A stretch of DNA of 64,000 bases, taken from positions 248,001-312,000 of the forward strand of contig NZ_BNBE01000001.1 in assembly GCF_014654895.1 (NCBI RefSeq), in the 5' to 3' direction. The first letter of the stretch is position 1; each line of letters begins with the position of its first letter. Below, piece by piece: positions 24,326-32,800 of this stretch. This DNA comes from Streptomyces filamentosus (GTDB taxonomy: Bacteria > Actinomycetota > Actinomycetes > Streptomycetales > Streptomycetaceae). The position numbers were made by a program, and so were the translations under genes. Under the pieces are notes generated by a model, which was given only the letters and a program-made list of their open reading frames with translations, was not told the origin of the DNA and searched no databases.

Positions 24326-25627
24326 GTGACACCGACCCGGTTACGACAGCGCGTCCGCGCGGAGCTGTGTCCCTGGCTGGTCGAGGGGCTGGTGGCCGCG
24401 AGGCGCGGTCTGGCACTGGCGTTCCTCTCGCAGCTGGGGGCGGTTCCGCTGCTCGCCCTCTCGGTGGCCTCGTTCGGGGTGACGCCGGTGGGCCTCGGTG
24501 TCCTGACGCTGCCGATCGCGCTGCTCGCGGTGCGCGGGTTCGCCGACATGCACCGGCGGTTCCTGCGCGAGTGGTGGGGGGTGCGCGTGCCCCGTCCGTA
24601 CCGCCCCGATCCGGTGGACGACTTCGAGCCGCTCGACGTGCCGAGCAGCATCCGGTACTACCGGCGGCTCGTGACCGATCCGGCGACCTGGCGGGACCTG
24701 CTGTGGCTGCTGATCGACGCGCCGCTGGGGCTGGTCCTCGGCCTGCTGCCGGCGTGGCTGATCATCTACGGGATCCACGGGGTGGTGGCCACGCCGTTCT
24801 TCTGGCCGTACATGGAGGAGTTCTACGGCTACGGCCTGACCTGGCCGGTGCACAGCCGGCCCATGGCGGTGCTCGCGTTCGTCCAGGGCGTGGGGATCCT
24901 GTTCCTGGGCTTCTGGAGCGGGAAGCGGCTGCTGCGGACCTACACGAGGGTCACGCGCCGGCTCCTCGCCCCCACCGCGAAGGACGATCTGTCGCGCCGG
25001 GTGGTCGAGTTGACCGAGACCCGGTCGGCCGCGGTGGACGCGCAGGCCGCGGAGCTGCGGCGGATCGAGCGCGACCTGCACGACGGCGCGCAGGCCCGGT
25101 TGGTGGCGGTCGGGATCAAGCTGGGTCTGGCCGAGCAGTTGCTGGGCCGGGATCCGGAGGTGGCGCGGCGGCTGCTGGTGGAGGCGCGCCAGGCCGGTGC
25201 GCAGGCGCTCGCCGAACTCCGGGACCTGGTGCGGGGGATCCATCCGCCGGTGCTGGCGGAGCGGGGTCTGGAGGGCGCGGTCCGGGCGCTCGCGCTCGAC
25301 CTCCCGATACCGGTGCGGGTCGACGTCGACCTGCCGGGGCGCGCCCAGGCGCCGGTGGAGTCGGCCGGGTACTTCGCGGTGGCGGAGGCGCTGGCGAACG
25401 TCGCCAAACACAGCGGCGCCACGTCGGCGTGGGTCCGCGTCGGCTACGCCGGGGAGCGGCTGACCATGGTGGTCGGCGACGACGGGGCGGGGGGCGCGGT
25501 GGCCAGGGAGGGCGGGGGGCTGGACGGGCTGCGCCGCAGGCTGGCGCCGTTCGACGGGACCCTGGAAGTGGACAGTCCGGTGGGAGGGCCCACCACAGTG
25601 AGGATGGAGCTGCCGTGCGTGTTGTGA
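24326..25627 (+). CDS. NarL-type sensor histidine kinase with multi-span membrane sensor
   Basis: A 433-residue kinase. Four membrane segments precede the catalytic part (about residues 30-50, 52-72, 133-158 and 185-205; the second pair is LVLGLLPAWLIIYGIHGVV and VLAFVQGVGILFLGF). The HisKA_3 dimerisation domain has the phospho-acceptor H252 in ERDLHDGAQARLV; the HATPase part has EALANVAKHSGA (N box) and VVGDDGAGGA (G box). No extracellular domain of size exists, so it should sense the membrane itself or something in it. The GTG start at 24326 is favoured by GGGAG upstream. It overlaps the response regulator gene by 13 bases. Confidence 0.87.
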   Translation: MTPTRLRQRVRAELCPWLVEGLVAARRGLALAFLSQLGAVPLLALSVASFGVTPVGLGVLTLPIALLAVRGFADMHRRFLREWWGVRVPRPYRPDPVDDFEPLDVPSSIRYYRRLVTDPATWRDLLWLLIDAPLGLVLGLLPAWLIIYGIHGVVATPFFWPYMEEFYGYGLTWPVHSRPMAVLAFVQGVGILFLGFWSGKRLLRTYTRVTRRLLAPTAKDDLSRRVVELTETRSAAVDAQAAELRRIERDLHDGAQARLVAVGIKLGLAEQLLGRDPEVARRLLVEARQAGAQALAELRDLVRGIHPPVLAERGLEGAVRALALDLPIPVRVDVDLPGRAQAPVESAGYFAVAEALANVAKHSGATSAWVRVGYAGERLTMVVGDDGAGGAVAREGGGLDGLRRRLAPFDGTLEVDSPVGGPTTVRMELPCVL

Positions 25628-26259
25628 TCGCCGAGGACCTGGCCCTGCTGCGGGAGGGCATCATCCAGTTGCTCACGCTGAACGACTTCGAGGTCGTCGA
25701 GGCCGTGGACAACGGGCCGGACCTGTTACGGGCGCTCCTGGAGCACCGGCCGGACGTCGCGGTGGTCGACGTACGCCTGCCCCCCACGTTCACCGACGAG
25801 GGGCTCCAGGCGGTGGCCCGGGCGCGCCGCGAGCTGCCGGGGCTGCCGGTGCTGGTGCTGTCGCAGCACGTGGAGCACCTGTACGCGCGGGAGTTGCTCT
25901 CCGACCACCGGGGCGGGATCGGCTACCTGCTGAAGGACCGGGTCTTCGAGGTGAGCGAGTTCGTGGACGCGGTGCGGCGGGTGGCGGCGGGCGGCACCGC
26001 CATGGACACCTCGGTCGTCGCCCAGCTGCTGGCCCGCAACGAGACGCGGGGGACGGTGGAGGCGCTGACGGCGCGGGAGCGGGAGGTGCTGGGGCTGATG
26101 GCCGAGGGGCGCAGCAACGCGGCGATCGCGCGGCAGATGAACATCGCGGAGAAGTCGGTGAGCAAGCACACCAACAACATCTTCGGGAAGCTGGGCCTGG
26201 CCCAGTCCTGCGACGACAACCGCCGGGTGCTGGCGGTGCTCGCCCACCTCAACCTCTGA
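25615..26259 (+). CDS. NarL/LuxR-type response regulator
   Basis: A 214-residue two-domain regulator. The receiver has the acidic pair in VIAEDLALLREG, the phospho-acceptor D52 in AVVDVRLPP, the Thr/Ser region VLVLSQHV and the lysine in GYLLKDRV. The C-terminal LuxR-type HTH is LTAREREVLGLMAEGRSNAAIARQMNIAEKSVSKHTNNIFGKLGL. The GTG at 25615 begins VRVVIAEDLALL. Partner of the upstream kinase; the nearby palindrome and divergent desaturase make a DesKR-like membrane-homeostasis circuit plausible, though not shown. Confidence 0.9.
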   Translation: MRVVIAEDLALLREGIIQLLTLNDFEVVEAVDNGPDLLRALLEHRPDVAVVDVRLPPTFTDEGLQAVARARRELPGLPVLVLSQHVEHLYARELLSDHRGGIGYLLKDRVFEVSEFVDAVRRVAAGGTAMDTSVVAQLLARNETRGTVEALTAREREVLGLMAEGRSNAAIARQMNIAEKSVSKHTNNIFGKLGLAQSCDDNRRVLAVLAHLNL

Positions 26260-26326
26260 CGGCCCATGACGGCCTGTGACGCCCGGCAGGCGCCGGGCGT
26301 CCGGCCGGCCCCGGTCCCGGCCGGCC

Positions 26327-26659
26327 CTAGTCCCGGGCGGCGCAGCCGGGGCGCGGGCCGGGGGGCAGCGGGGGTTCCTCCTCGACCACGCCGTGGGCCT
26401 GGAGCTCTTCGACCCAGCGGCCGAGGGCGACCCTGACCAGGAGGGGGTCCATGGCCCACACCCGGCCGAGGTGGACCGCCGCCGGGGCGAGCCGCCACCG
26501 GTGCTGCTGCAGGGCGATCCACATGGCCGCGGTGTCGGAGCCGCTCCTCCAGCAGCGGCCGGTGACCGTGCAGCGCAGCACGAGCCCCCCGTCGCCGGTG
26601 ACCTCCCCGGTCACGCCGGGCGTCGGCCTCACTCTGGTCCACAGGTCGTCGTCTTCCAC
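26327..26659 (-). CDS. small hypothetical protein
   Basis: About 110 residues: VEDDDLWTRVRPTPGVTGEV, then LVLRCTVTGRCWRSGSDTAAMWIALQQHRW and DPLLVRVALGRWVEELQAHGVVEEEPPLP. No known motif, signal or membrane segment. The GTG at 26659 is chosen because AGGAG stands six bases upstream; a GTG next to it and a much longer reading to 26818 also exist, but the extra N-terminus is not protein-like. It is convergent with the response regulator and lies behind the TetR gene. Confidence 0.5.
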   Translation of the reverse strand: MEDDDLWTRVRPTPGVTGEVTGDGGLVLRCTVTGRCWRSGSDTAAMWIALQQHRWRLAPAAVHLGRVWAMDPLLVRVALGRWVEELQAHGVVEEEPPLPPGPRPGCAARD

Positions 26660-26861
26660 CACACGCTCCTCGTTGCTCGCGGCTGCCGGCGGCGCTTGCC
26701 GGAACCCCTTGCTCCCCGAGCATGCGCGGTCGCCCTGCGTGAGGATGCCAGGGTAGGGCCGACCGAGGTCCGGCGGAAACCGGGTCACGCCCCCCGTGCC
26801 GGGGGGAGTTTCTCCCACCCCCCGGCCCGCGGGGCCCGCCCGTCGGGCCGGCGGCTCCGCC

Positions 26862-27473
26862 TCAGTCGGCGGTGCCGGCGCCGACCGGGCTGCCGGCGGG
26901 GGGTGCCCCCGCGGGGCCGACGGCGCCGACGAAGATGCGCATCGCCTGGGCGAGCTCCTCGCCGGTCGGCGCCTTCTCCGGGTCGAGGAGCCACTGGAGG
27001 CCGAGGCCGGAGACGAGGGCGAGGTGGAAGGAGCCCACCAGCCACAGGGTCCGGTCGGCGGCGGAGTCGCCGAGGTGGGGGGTGAGCGGGGCGGCCAGGG
27101 CCATCCGGGCCCGCTCGTACATCTCGGCCAGCTGCTCGCGGAGCCCGGGGACGCGGTCGGCCTGGGCGAACGCCTCGATGCTGGCGAGCAGGAGGGGGCG
27201 GTGCGTCACGAAGAACTCCGTGACGCGCTCCCAGGCGGCGTCGACCGTGGGGTCCGCCGCCTCCTCCAGGATGCGGCGCAGCTCCTGCCCCCATTCCTCG
27301 AACGCTTCGATCACCGCCGCACTGAGCAACGCCTCCTTCGAGCCGAAGTGGTAGCCGATGGAGGCGAGATTCGCACCGGACGCGGCGACGATGTCACGCG
27401 CCGTGGTGCGGGCGTACCCGCGCTCGTACAGGCATTTCTTGGCACCGACCAGCAGGTCTTCTCGATTTCCCAC
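26862..27473 (-). CDS. TetR/AcrR-family transcriptional regulator
   Basis: A 203-residue regulator. The N-terminal HTH is LLVGAKKCLYERGYARTTARDIVAASGANLASIGYHFGSKEALLSAA, very typical of TetR. The C-terminal ligand domain (helices from EAFEEWGQELRRILEEAA to LALVSGLGLQWLLDPEKAP) has the look of a drug-sensing effector domain. The GTG start at 27473 sits six bases after a -10 TAGGAT, so the message is probably leaderless. It diverges from the MFS pump gene and, by the usual logic, represses it through the array of 13-bp repeats in the gap. Confidence 0.9.
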   Translation of the reverse strand: MGNREDLLVGAKKCLYERGYARTTARDIVAASGANLASIGYHFGSKEALLSAAVIEAFEEWGQELRRILEEAADPTVDAAWERVTEFFVTHRPLLLASIEAFAQADRVPGLREQLAEMYERARMALAAPLTPHLGDSAADRTLWLVGSFHLALVSGLGLQWLLDPEKAPTGEELAQAMRIFVGAVGPAGAPPAGSPVGAGTAD

Positions 27474-27479
27474 AGTTGC

Positions 27480-27508
27480 ATCCTAACCTTGGTCGCACAT
27501 TTGTCACA
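27480..27508 (-). promoter_or_regulatory. TetR gene promoter, leaderless
   Basis: On the minus strand TGTGAC (27508-27503) and TAGGAT (27485-27480) are 17 bp apart, with the GTG six bases further on. The -35 lies inside the first unit of the 13-bp repeat array, so the array can act on the regulator's own gene. Confidence 0.6.
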
Positions 27509-27606
27509 GACATGCGTATCAGACAGATGTCTCTTACTTCTGTCTCAGACGGCCCTCTTAGACGCTCGGCTTATACGCTCGTACTAGACAACCATCTAGG
27601 ACGTAC
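27503..27606. repeat. 13-bp periodic repeat array (eight units), operator-like
   Basis: Eight consecutive 13-bp frames starting at 27503, 27516, 27529, 27542, 27555, 27568, 27581 and 27594. Consensus GTCTYAGACR plus three free bases. A at position 8 and C at position 9 are identical in all eight; T2 is in seven. Examples: GTCACAGACA, GTATCAGACA, GTCTCAGACG, CTCTTAGACG, GTACTAGACA. The core GTCT-N-AGAC is itself a small dyad, so each unit may be one binding site. The array fills most of the gap between the TetR and pump genes and covers the regulator's -35. Confidence 0.7.
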
Positions 27607-27621
27607 GTATGGTTCAGTTCT

Positions 27622-29391
27622 ATGAACGCAGACACGCAACGTGCCGACCGCAAGGCATGGTTCGGGCTCGCCGTCCTGATCCTCCCCGTCCTCCTGATCT
27701 CCCTCGACATGCACGTCCTGTCGTACGCACTGCCGATGATCAGCGCTTCTCTGGAGCCCAGCAGCTCGCAGCTGCTGTGGATCATCGACATCTACCCGTT
27801 CATGCTCGCGGGGCTGCTGCTGACGATGGGCACGCTCGGTGACCGGATCGGTCGCCGGAAACTCCTGCTCTTCGGCGCCGCCGCCTTCGGCCTCGCGTCC
27901 GCGTTCGGTGCCTACTCGGACAGCGCGGAGATGCTGATCGCGACCCGGGCGCTGCTCGGTCTCGGCGGCGCGACGCTGATGCCGTCGACGCTCTCCCTGA
28001 TCCGCAACATGTTCCACGACGACGAGCAGCGCCGCGTGGCCATCGCGGTGTGGACCGGCGCCTTCGCCGCCGGCGCCATGCTCGGCCCCCTCATGGGCGG
28101 TGCCCTCCTGGAGCACTTCTGGTGGGGCTCGGTCTTCCTCGTCAACCTGCCGATCATGGCGCTGCTCATCCTGCTCGCGCCGGTGATGCTGCCGGAGTCC
28201 AAGGACCCGAACCCCGGTCCGTTCGACCTGCTCAGCGCGGTCCTGTCGCTGGCGTCGATGCTGCCGACCATCTACGGCATCCAGCACATCGCCCAGGACG
28301 GCATCAGCGTCACGCCGCTCGTCGTCATGGCGGCCGGCCTGTTCCTCGGGTACGTCTTCCTCCGCCGCCAGAAGTCGCTGGCGCAGCCGATGCTGGACGT
28401 GAAGCTGTTCCGCAGCAAGGGCTTCACCGCCTCCATCACCGCGAACACCCTCGGTGTCTTCTCGATGGTGGGTTCCAGCCTCTTCACCACCCAGTACCTC
28501 CAGATGGTGGCCGGTGTGCGGCCGTTCGTCGCCGGTCTGTACGCCCTCCCGGCGGCCGGCGCCGCCATGACCGCCGCCGCCCTCGCCCCGATCGTCGTCC
28601 GGCGGGTCCGCCCGGCGTTCGTCGTCGGCGCGGGCCTCCTCATCGGCGCCGTCGGCTTCGTCCTCCTCGGGCAGCTCGACGGCGGCACCGGGGTCGCCGC
28701 GCTGGTCGCCGGAACGGCGACGATGGCCGGCGGCATCACCCTCGTCCTGACCATCTCCTCCGACATGATCATCGCCACCGCCCCGCCGGAGAAGGCGGGC
28801 ACCGTCTCGGGCCTCTCGCAGATCGCCACCGAGTTCGGCGGCGCGCTCGGCATCTCGGTCCTCGGCAGCGTCGGCACCGCCGTCTACCGCTCGGACCTCG
28901 CCGAGAACGCCCCCAGCGGCCTCGAACCGACCCTCCTGGAGTCCGCCCGGGACACCCTGGGCAACGCCCTCGACGTCGCCACCCGCGTCCCGCAGGACCT
29001 GGGCCAGGCGCTGGCCGCCGCGTCCCGCGCGGCCTTCACCCACGGCCTCCAGATCGCGATGTACACCGCCGCCGGCCTGCTGGCCCTGATGGCCCTGCTC
29101 GCCTTCACCCTGCTGCGCCAGGTCCGCATCGGCGCCCAGACCAAGGTCGTCGACTGCGCCCCGGCCCCGCAGGCGGACCGGCCCCAGCCCACGGCGGCCG
29201 CCTACGCGGCGCAGGGCGCGCCGGAGTACGGCACCTCGAACGGCTACGGCGCCCCGAACGGCTACGGCCCCTCGACCGGATACGGGACGCCGACCGGATA
29301 CGGGACGCCGAGCACGTACGACGCGCAGGACCCGCAGGGGCAGCAGGGCCCCCGCCACCGGAGGGACGGCGGTCAGTCGACCCAGTGGTGA
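27622..29391 (+). CDS. 14-TM DHA2-family MFS efflux transporter
   Basis: Proton-driven drug exporter of 589 residues in the QacA/EmrB branch. Motif A is GTLGDRIGRRKLLLFGAAAFG; helix-1 LDMHVLSYALPMIS, motif C-type GAMLGPLMGGALLEHFWW and about fourteen hydrophobic spans follow to residue 505. After the last helix comes a long cytoplasmic tail, rich in Gly/Tyr (repeats like GYGAPN, GYGPST, GYGTPT), ending RRDGGQSTQW. The ATG at 27622 is chosen because MNADTQRADRKAW leads into helix 1; a nearer-promoter ATG at 27609 is in another frame. It is probably the exporter of, or resistance to, the neighbouring polyketide, but that is by position only. Confidence 0.9.
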   Translation: MNADTQRADRKAWFGLAVLILPVLLISLDMHVLSYALPMISASLEPSSSQLLWIIDIYPFMLAGLLLTMGTLGDRIGRRKLLLFGAAAFGLASAFGAYSDSAEMLIATRALLGLGGATLMPSTLSLIRNMFHDDEQRRVAIAVWTGAFAAGAMLGPLMGGALLEHFWWGSVFLVNLPIMALLILLAPVMLPESKDPNPGPFDLLSAVLSLASMLPTIYGIQHIAQDGISVTPLVVMAAGLFLGYVFLRRQKSLAQPMLDVKLFRSKGFTASITANTLGVFSMVGSSLFTTQYLQMVAGVRPFVAGLYALPAAGAAMTAAALAPIVVRRVRPAFVVGAGLLIGAVGFVLLGQLDGGTGVAALVAGTATMAGGITLVLTISSDMIIATAPPEKAGTVSGLSQIATEFGGALGISVLGSVGTAVYRSDLAENAPSGLEPTLLESARDTLGNALDVATRVPQDLGQALAAASRAAFTHGLQIAMYTAAGLLALMALLAFTLLRQVRIGAQTKVVDCAPAPQADRPQPTAAAYAAQGAPEYGTSNGYGAPNGYGPSTGYGTPTGYGTPSTYDAQDPQGQQGPRHRRDGGQSTQW

Positions 29392-29406
29392 CCTGAACAG
29401 ACGTGA

Positions 29407-29434
29407 GTGCCGGGCCGGTTCGCCGCCCCGGCAC
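29407..29434 (+). terminator. terminator of the MFS gene
   Basis: GTGCCGGG and CCCGGCAC arms around a 12-base loop, 15 bases past the stop. The perfect palindrome ACACACGTGTGT follows directly. Confidence 0.5.
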
Positions 29435-29801
29435 ACACGTGTGTCCGGGGACGGACGGGACGGCACGGGGTGGGTCGGGGGCGGGCACGGGGCGGGTCGG
29501 GGCGGACGTTGGATGGGTCGGGGCGGACGCGGGATGGGTCGGGGGCAGTGGATGCGTGCGGGAGCGGCTGGGCGACGGGAACGGCCCGGGGGCGGGAACG
29601 GCCCGGGCGCGGAGGCGCCTCCGCTGCGGGGCCCTGAGACAGAAGGGTCCCGGCGCGGGAGCCCCGAGACCGAGAACGCCGGGCCCCGGGGCGCCCGGGT
29701 CCGGGGCGTCCCGGGTCCGGGCGTGGGGTGGGTGCCGGGTGCGGGGGTGGGGTGGGTGCCAGGCCAGGTGCGGAAGGGATGACGGGTGCGGGCAGGACGA
29801 A

Positions 29802-29843
29802 GGCCCGTGCCGGGGGCGCTGGGGGCGCTCCGCGGCACGGGCC
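29802..29843 (-). terminator. terminator of the PKS operon
   Basis: Perfect 11-bp arms GGCCCGTGCCG and CGGCACGGGCC with a 20-base loop, starting 30 bases after the stop of the last PKS gene. Confidence 0.6.
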
Positions 29844-29872
29844 GGGTGGACGGTCGGGGTGGGCGGGTGGGG

Positions 29873-32800
29873 TCAGAGGCCGAGTTCGTTGTCGAGGATG
29901 TCGAAGAGGTCGTCGGCCGAGGCCGCCTCCAGCGCGCCGGCGCCGTCCGCCTCCTCCTGCTCCCGTTCCGCGCCCGCCGCGCCGTCGGCCCACCGGGCGC
30001 TCAGGGCGCGCAGCCTGGCCCCGATGCGGGCGTGCTCGGCCGGGTCGGGCGTCGCGGTGCCCAGGAGGCGTTCCAGCCTGGCCAGTTCGTCCTCGACGGT
30101 GGGCTCGGCCGTCTCCTCCACGAGTTCACCGAGGAGGTGCGCGGCGACCGCCACCGGTGTCGGGTGGTCGTAGATGAGCGTGGAGGTCAGCCGCAGGCCG
30201 GTCGCGGCGCCGAGCCTGTTGCGCATCTCGACCGCCGCGAGGGAGTCGAAGCCCAGCTCGGAGAAGCCCCGTTCGGCGTCGACGGCTTCCGGTCCGGCGT
30301 GGCCGAGGACCGCGGCGACATGGGTGCGGACCAGGGTGAGGAGCAGCGCCCGCCGGTCCGCGTCGGACAGTCCGGCGAGGCGGCCGGCGAGCGTGCCGGG
30401 CCCGTCGGTCCGCCCGGCCCCGGCCGGGCGCCGGTCCCTGCGCACGGGTCCGGTGACGAGCTCCCTGAAGAGGGCGGGCACCCCTTCCGTCGCGGCCCGG
30501 GCCCTGATCGGCGCCGTGTCGAGCCGTACGGGGACGAGGACGGCCTCGTCGGAGCGGAGGGCCGCGTCGAAGAGGGCCAGGCCCTCCCGCACGTCGAGCG
30601 GGGCGACTCCGGAGCGGGCCATCCGCGCCCGGTCGGTCTCGCTCAGGCCCTCCCCCATGCCGTCCGCCCCGTCCTCGGCTCCCCACAGGCCCCAGGCCAG
30701 GGAGAGGCCGGGCAGTCCGGCGGCCCTGCGCCGCCGGGCGAGGGCGTCCAGCGAGGCGTTGGCGGCTGCGTAGTTCGCCTGCCCGGCGCTGCCGGTGGTG
30801 CCGGCGAGCGACGAGAAGAGGACGAAGGACCGCACGTCCTGGCGGGTGGCCAGGGCGTCCAGGTGCAGGGCCGCGTCCAGTTTGGGCCGCAGGACGGTGT
30901 CGAAGCGTTCCGGGGTGAGGGCGGCGAAGGTCCCGTCGTCGAGGACGCCCGCCGTGTGCACGATGCCGGTCAGCGGGTGCCCGGCGGGCAGTGCCGCCAC
31001 GGCGTCGGCCAGGGCCGTCTCGTCCGCGACGTCGCAGGCCCGGACCGTGACGCCGGCCGCGCCGAGGGCGAGGAGCTCGTCCCGGAGGGCTTCGGCACCG
31101 GGCGCCCGTTCACCGGAGCGGCTGAGCAGCAGCAGGTGCCGCACGCCGTGCGCGGTCACGAGGTGCCGGGCCAGGATCGCGCCCAGTCCGCCGGTCCCGC
31201 CGGTGACGAGCACGGTCCCGTCGGGGTCGAAGGCGGCCGGTCCGGCCTGCCCCGTCCCGTCCTCCGCCCCGGTGCCGGCCTGCACGAGGCGGGGCACCAG
31301 GAGCCGGTCACCGCGGACGGCGACCTCCGGGACGCCGAGCGCCACGGCGGCGGCGAGACGGTCGTCCCCTCCGGTGCCGGGCTCGACGTCGACGAGGGCG
31401 ACGCGGTCCGGGTACTCCTCGCGCACGGAGCGGACCAGGCCCCACAGGGGGGCGTGGGTGAGGTCGGCGGAGGCGTCGTCCCCGGTGGCGGCGACCGCTC
31501 CCTCGGTGACGACCACGACACGTGCGGCGGCGAGCCGTTCGTCGGCGAGCAGCCCGTGGAGCACGCCGACGGTGCCGAGCAGCACGGCCCGCGCCCGGTC
31601 GGCCTCGGGAAGCGCCGGGTCCGGAGCCGTACCGTCCGCCCCTTCCTTCACCTCCGTTCCGTCCGCTCCGTGCACGACGATCGTCCCGGGGACGGTGCCC
31701 CCGTCGTCGAGGGTCCGGGCCAGGTCGGCGAGGAGGACGTACGGCTCCGTCTCCCCGGCTCCGGCCGGGGCGGCCTCCCTCCAGACGACCCGGTGGAGCG
31801 CGGCGCCCGCGCTCCGGCCGGAGGGGCCGGGCCCGCCGGCCGGGACGGCGCGTGCCACCAGGGATCCGACCGTGAGGACGGGGGCGCCGGAGGTGTCGTA
31901 GGCGTCGACGGCCAGGGCTCCGGCGGCGTCCTCGCGGAGCCTGACCCGCAGGGCCGTGGCGCCCGCGGAGTACAGCGTCACGCCGTTCCAGGAGAACGGC
32001 AGCCTCGGCCCCTCTTCGGGGTCCTCGGGCAGGCCGGTGGGCAGGAGGGAGGCGTGCAGGGCCGCGTCGAGGAGTGCCGGGTGCAGCCCGAAGCCCTCGC
32101 CGCCGCCGGGGGCGTCCTCCTCCGGCAGCTCCACCTCTGCGAGGATCTCGCCGCTCCCCCGCCAAGCCCGCCGCAGCCCCTGGAAGGCCGGCCCGTATCC
32201 GTACCCCTGACCGGCCAGTTCGCCGTACGCGTCGGGGAGTTCGATCTCCTCGGCGCCTTCCGGGGGCCAGACGGACAGGTGCGCGGGTTCGGTGAGGGGG
32301 GCGAAGGCGGGGAGCAGGGTTCCGGCGGCGTGGACGGTCCACTCCGCGTCCGGGTCCTGGCCGTCGGGCCGGGCGTGGATCCTGACCGTCCGCCGCCCCG
32401 CCTCGTCGGGCCCGGAGACCGTCACCAGGACCTGGACGCCGCCCCGCTCGGGCAGCGGCAGGGGCGCGGTGAGGGTCAGCTCGTCGAGCCGGTCGCAGCC
32501 CGCGTGCTCACCGGCGTGCACGGCGAGTTCGACGAAGGCGGAGCCCGGCACGAGGACGGCGCCCGCCACCCTGTGGTCGGCGAGCCACGGCTGCGCGGCC
32601 TGCGACAGCCGGCCCGTCAGCGCGACGCCGCCGGAGTCGGGCAGCTCGACCGCGGCGCCCAGCAGCGGGTGCCCGGCCGGCCGCAGCCCCAGCGCCGAGG
32701 CGTCCACGGCGGCGGGTGCCGCGTCGAGCCAGTAGCGCACGTGCTGGAAGGCGTACGTGGGCAGGTCGACGCGCCGGGCACCGAAGCCCCCGAACAGCGC

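Larger units (their letters stand above)
29392..29872. other. 481-bp non-coding, low-complexity GC-rich spacer
   Basis: No gene is supported here: open frames are strings of Gly/Arg/Pro. It holds two tandem copies of a 21-bp unit (29494-29514 and 29515-29535) plus a partial third, a second duplicated tract of about 22 bp near 29723-29765, and the perfect palindrome ACACACGTGTGT at 29433-29444. It separates the pump gene from the end of the convergent PKS gene and carries a terminator for each. Confidence 0.6.

Noticed and set aside
27609..27842. Alternative ATG thirteen bases before the MFS start
   Set aside because: It is in another frame and ends after 77 codons without any motif.
29403..29872. 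Several small open frames in the gap between pump and PKS
   Set aside because: They are made of tandem GC-rich repeats encoding Gly/Arg/Pro; no ribosome site or conserved start.
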